Position numbers and translations under genes: made by a program. A stretch of DNA of 6,267 nucleotides from the NCBI GenBank assembly GCA_013361015.1, contig JABWAN010000361.1:1-6267 (forward strand), in the 5' to 3' direction. This DNA comes from Candidatus Zhuqueibacterota bacterium (GTDB taxonomy: Bacteria; Zhuqueibacterota; Zhuqueibacteria; Zhuqueibacterales; Zhuqueibacteraceae). Under the pieces are notes generated by a model. That model saw only the letters and a list, made by a program, of their open reading frames with translations. It made no database searches and was not told the DNA's origin. Of this stretch, positions 5,342-6,267 are shown in pieces; the first letter of the stretch is position 1; every line of letters begins with the position of its first letter.

Positions 5342-5370
5342 TTGACTTTGTAGGGCTTGATTGCTATAAT
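5342..5370 (+). promoter_or_regulatory. near-consensus sigma-70 promoter of the tRNA gene
   Basis: TTGACT (5342-5347), exactly 17 bases, TATAAT (5365-5370), with TGC before the -10. The start point would be near 5377, so a leader of about 52 bases precedes the tRNA. It lies in the divergent spacer with the dehydratase gene, whose own promoter I could not place with confidence. A second -35-like TTGACG at 5381 has no good partner. Confidence 0.85.
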
Positions 5371-5428
5371 TCGCGCGTTCTTGACGAACATTACGGCTGC
5401 AATGTAAAAAATTTTGCACAAAGCACAA

Positions 5429-5502
5429 GGGCGATTAGCTCAGCTGGTTAGAGCGCTGGTCTCACATACCAGAGGTCGGTGGTTCGATCCCACTATCGCC
5501 CA
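5429..5502 (+). tRNA. tRNA-Val (anticodon CAC)
   Basis: A complete cloverleaf: acceptor stem GGGCGAT (5429-5435) with ATCGCCC (5495-5501), D stem GCTC/GAGC, anticodon stem CTGGT (5456-5460) with ACCAG (5468-5472), loop CTCACAT with anticodon CAC at 5463-5465, a five-base variable loop, and T stem GGTGG/CCACT (one G-U) with loop TTCGATC. The discriminator is A5502. CCA is not encoded (ACT follows), so the end must be added by nucleotidyltransferase. It reads the valine codon GUG. It is transcribed from the strong promoter at 5342-5370. No integrase or duplicated 3' end suggests use as an attachment site here. Confidence 0.97.
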
Positions 5503-5512
5503 CTCTCTAAAG

Positions 5513-5592
5513 CTCATTACGACATCCTTCAAAACGCACGGACCAAGTAAGCAGATGGCAGGAAATAGGATGCGCGATGAGTTTTCTTTTTT
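5513..5592 (+). terminator. possible terminator after the tRNA gene
   Basis: CTCAT (5513-5517) can pair with ATGAG (5577-5581) and CATCC (5523-5527) with GGATG (5568-5572), forming an interrupted stem with a long loop. The closing arm runs straight into TTTTCTTTTTT (5582-5592). The T tract and the position 80 bases after a tRNA make termination likely, but the loop of about 40 bases is longer than usual. Confidence 0.4.
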
Positions 5593-5741
5593 CCACCCGT
5601 AGTCACGCCTCGTATTACTCACAGTTTTAATTCCGTCGAATCTACTGGCAAGCTTTCTCTTGTCGGTCTTGTTCCATTTTAAAAGAAAGGAGCGCAACGC
5701 CACACTTTTAAAGTTCTTCAAGCTTTTGGGTAACTGCTTAC

Positions 5742-5770
5742 GCTGGTACACTCGTGAAGACTTCACCAGC
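5742..5770. promoter_or_regulatory. nested inverted repeats upstream of the response-regulator gene
   Basis: GTGAAG-A-CTTCAC (5754-5766) is a perfect palindrome around one base. Flanking arms GCTGG (5742-5746) and CCAGC (5766-5770) add a second, overlapping symmetry. It lies about 45 bases before the start at 5815 and could be an operator or a leader hairpin. The remaining spacer 5593-5741 is A/T-rich in places and shows no confident promoter and no gene on either strand. Confidence 0.35.
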
Positions 5771-5814
5771 ACAACCTCATGAACTGCATCGGTCCAACAG
5801 GAAAGAGAGTACCT

Positions 5815-6267
5815 ATGTCTGCCTCCCGAATTCCGGAGCCGCTTCCGAAAATTCTGGTCATCGAAGATGACTGCGACCATTTGGAATTGTTGTCGCACGT
5901 TTTGAATAAGTACGCGGTCACGCTTCGCCTCGCCCAATCCGGCCTCGCGGGCTGGAAAATTCTGCAATCTGAAAAGATCGATCTCGTCATTCTCGATTAT
6001 TCCCTGCCGGATTTGGATGGTCTCACCCTTCTCAAAAGAGTGCGCGCCGCATTTATGCGTCGCCCGATCGTGATGCTCACGACTCACAACGAACATTGGC
6101 TGAAAGAGGAAGCCTGCCGCCACGGAGTTAATTATCTCGTGCACAAAACTGCGGTGGGAAGTTTTCTGGCAAAGTTGGGAGATATCGTGGCGCAAGAATT
6201 GGGATTGCGAAAGAAAAGCAAGCCCCCCTCGGTTATGGGCGTGCGTGATTTCACCGCGTTTCTGCAA
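5815..6267 (+). CDS. response regulator receiver-domain protein (3' end beyond the window)
   Basis: 151 codons are visible with no stop before the window edge. Residues 12-125 form a CheY-like receiver domain: the acidic pocket E17-D18-D19 in ILVIEDD, the phosphoryl-accepting D61 in VILDYSLPDLDG, T89 in VMLTTHN and the conserved lysine K111 in NYLVHKT (a Thr replaces the usual following Pro). All residues needed for phosphorylation by a histidine kinase are present. After the receiver comes a basic linker (LGLRKKSKPP) and the beginning of further sequence (VMGVRDFTAFLQ), so an output domain or a short tail may follow; its type cannot be told. The start ATG 5815 is chosen for the AGGAAAGAGAG purine run six or so bases upstream. 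An in-frame ATG at 5779 would add 12 residues without a ribosome site. No partner kinase is within the window. Confidence 0.88.
   Translation, partial: MSASRIPEPLPKILVIEDDCDHLELLSHVLNKYAVTLRLAQSGLAGWKILQSEKIDLVILDYSLPDLDGLTLLKRVRAAFMRRPIVMLTTHNEHWLKEEACRHGVNYLVHKTAVGSFLAKLGDIVAQELGLRKKSKPPSVMGVRDFTAFLQ

Noticed and set aside
5327..5428. Upstream extension of the dehydratase frame by 34 residues
   Set aside because: The added residues have no homology-like pattern, cover the divergent tRNA promoter, and the family starts at the ATG at 5326.
5429..5602. tRNA-Val 3' end as an integration site for a mobile element
   Set aside because: No integrase gene, no repeated copy of the tRNA 3' end and no compositional break are visible in the window.
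5440..6267. A 275-codon open frame on the minus strand
   Set aside because: It runs antisense through the receiver-domain gene and ends inside the tRNA. It shows no domain and is a shadow frame.
1..6267. CRISPR array, transposase, rRNA or known riboswitch
   Set aside because: I looked for regularly spaced repeats, terminal inverted repeats with transposase motifs, rRNA signatures and familiar riboswitch cores on both strands and found none.

Overview
The window looks like chromosomal DNA (roughly half G+C by eye) from a Gram-negative bacterium of the wider FCB group outside Bacteroidota, for example Calditrichota, Ignavibacteria, KSB1 or a relative. Two signs point there. One protein ends in a textbook type IX secretion (Por secretion system) C-terminal sorting domain with the 'NYPNPFNPxT' signature, and a second protein tail at the left edge matches it. 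The best promoters are ordinary TTGAC/TATAAT types rather than the Bacteroidota TAnnTTTG type. The taxonomic reading is inference from these motifs only.

Left part (1-1283, + strand): the last codons of a probable exported protein and a strong intrinsic terminator (114-156). A 275-base spacer with an operator-like palindrome and a leader hairpin follows. Then comes a secreted-protein gene split by an apparent frameshift: the signal peptide and beta-rich N-terminus lie in 432-776, and the type IX sorting domain lies in 748-1170 in the next frame. A second strong terminator (1244-1283) closes the unit.

Middle (1332-2117, + strand): a compact toxin-antitoxin operon with its own extended -10 promoter candidate, a VapB-like antitoxin (1401-1628), an overlapping PIN-domain toxin (1606-2010), a double palindrome and a terminator. 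Next, a TTGCAT/TATATT promoter and a leader of about 150 bases precede a mechanosensitive channel of the MscS family (2341-3483, +).

Right part: on the minus strand lie a short-form PLP-dependent threonine/serine dehydratase (4361-5326) and, 78 bases downstream, an aquaporin-family channel (3653-4282) whose selectivity filter lacks the usual arginine. The channel gene faces mscS, and the convergent spacer holds a two-tier stem-loop. Divergent from the dehydratase is a near-consensus promoter (5342-5370) driving tRNA-Val(CAC) (5429-5502). A spacer with inverted repeats follows, and then a response-regulator receiver gene (5815 onward) that runs off the right edge.

Functionally this is a set of small independent units rather than one pathway: secretion cargo, a toxin-antitoxin pair, osmotic and solute channels, amino-acid catabolism, a tRNA and a signalling protein. 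I see no prophage, transposase, CRISPR array or rRNA. The least ordinary items are the frameshifted type IX cargo gene, the channel with an arginine-less filter next to an ammonia-producing dehydratase, and the structured non-coding spacers.
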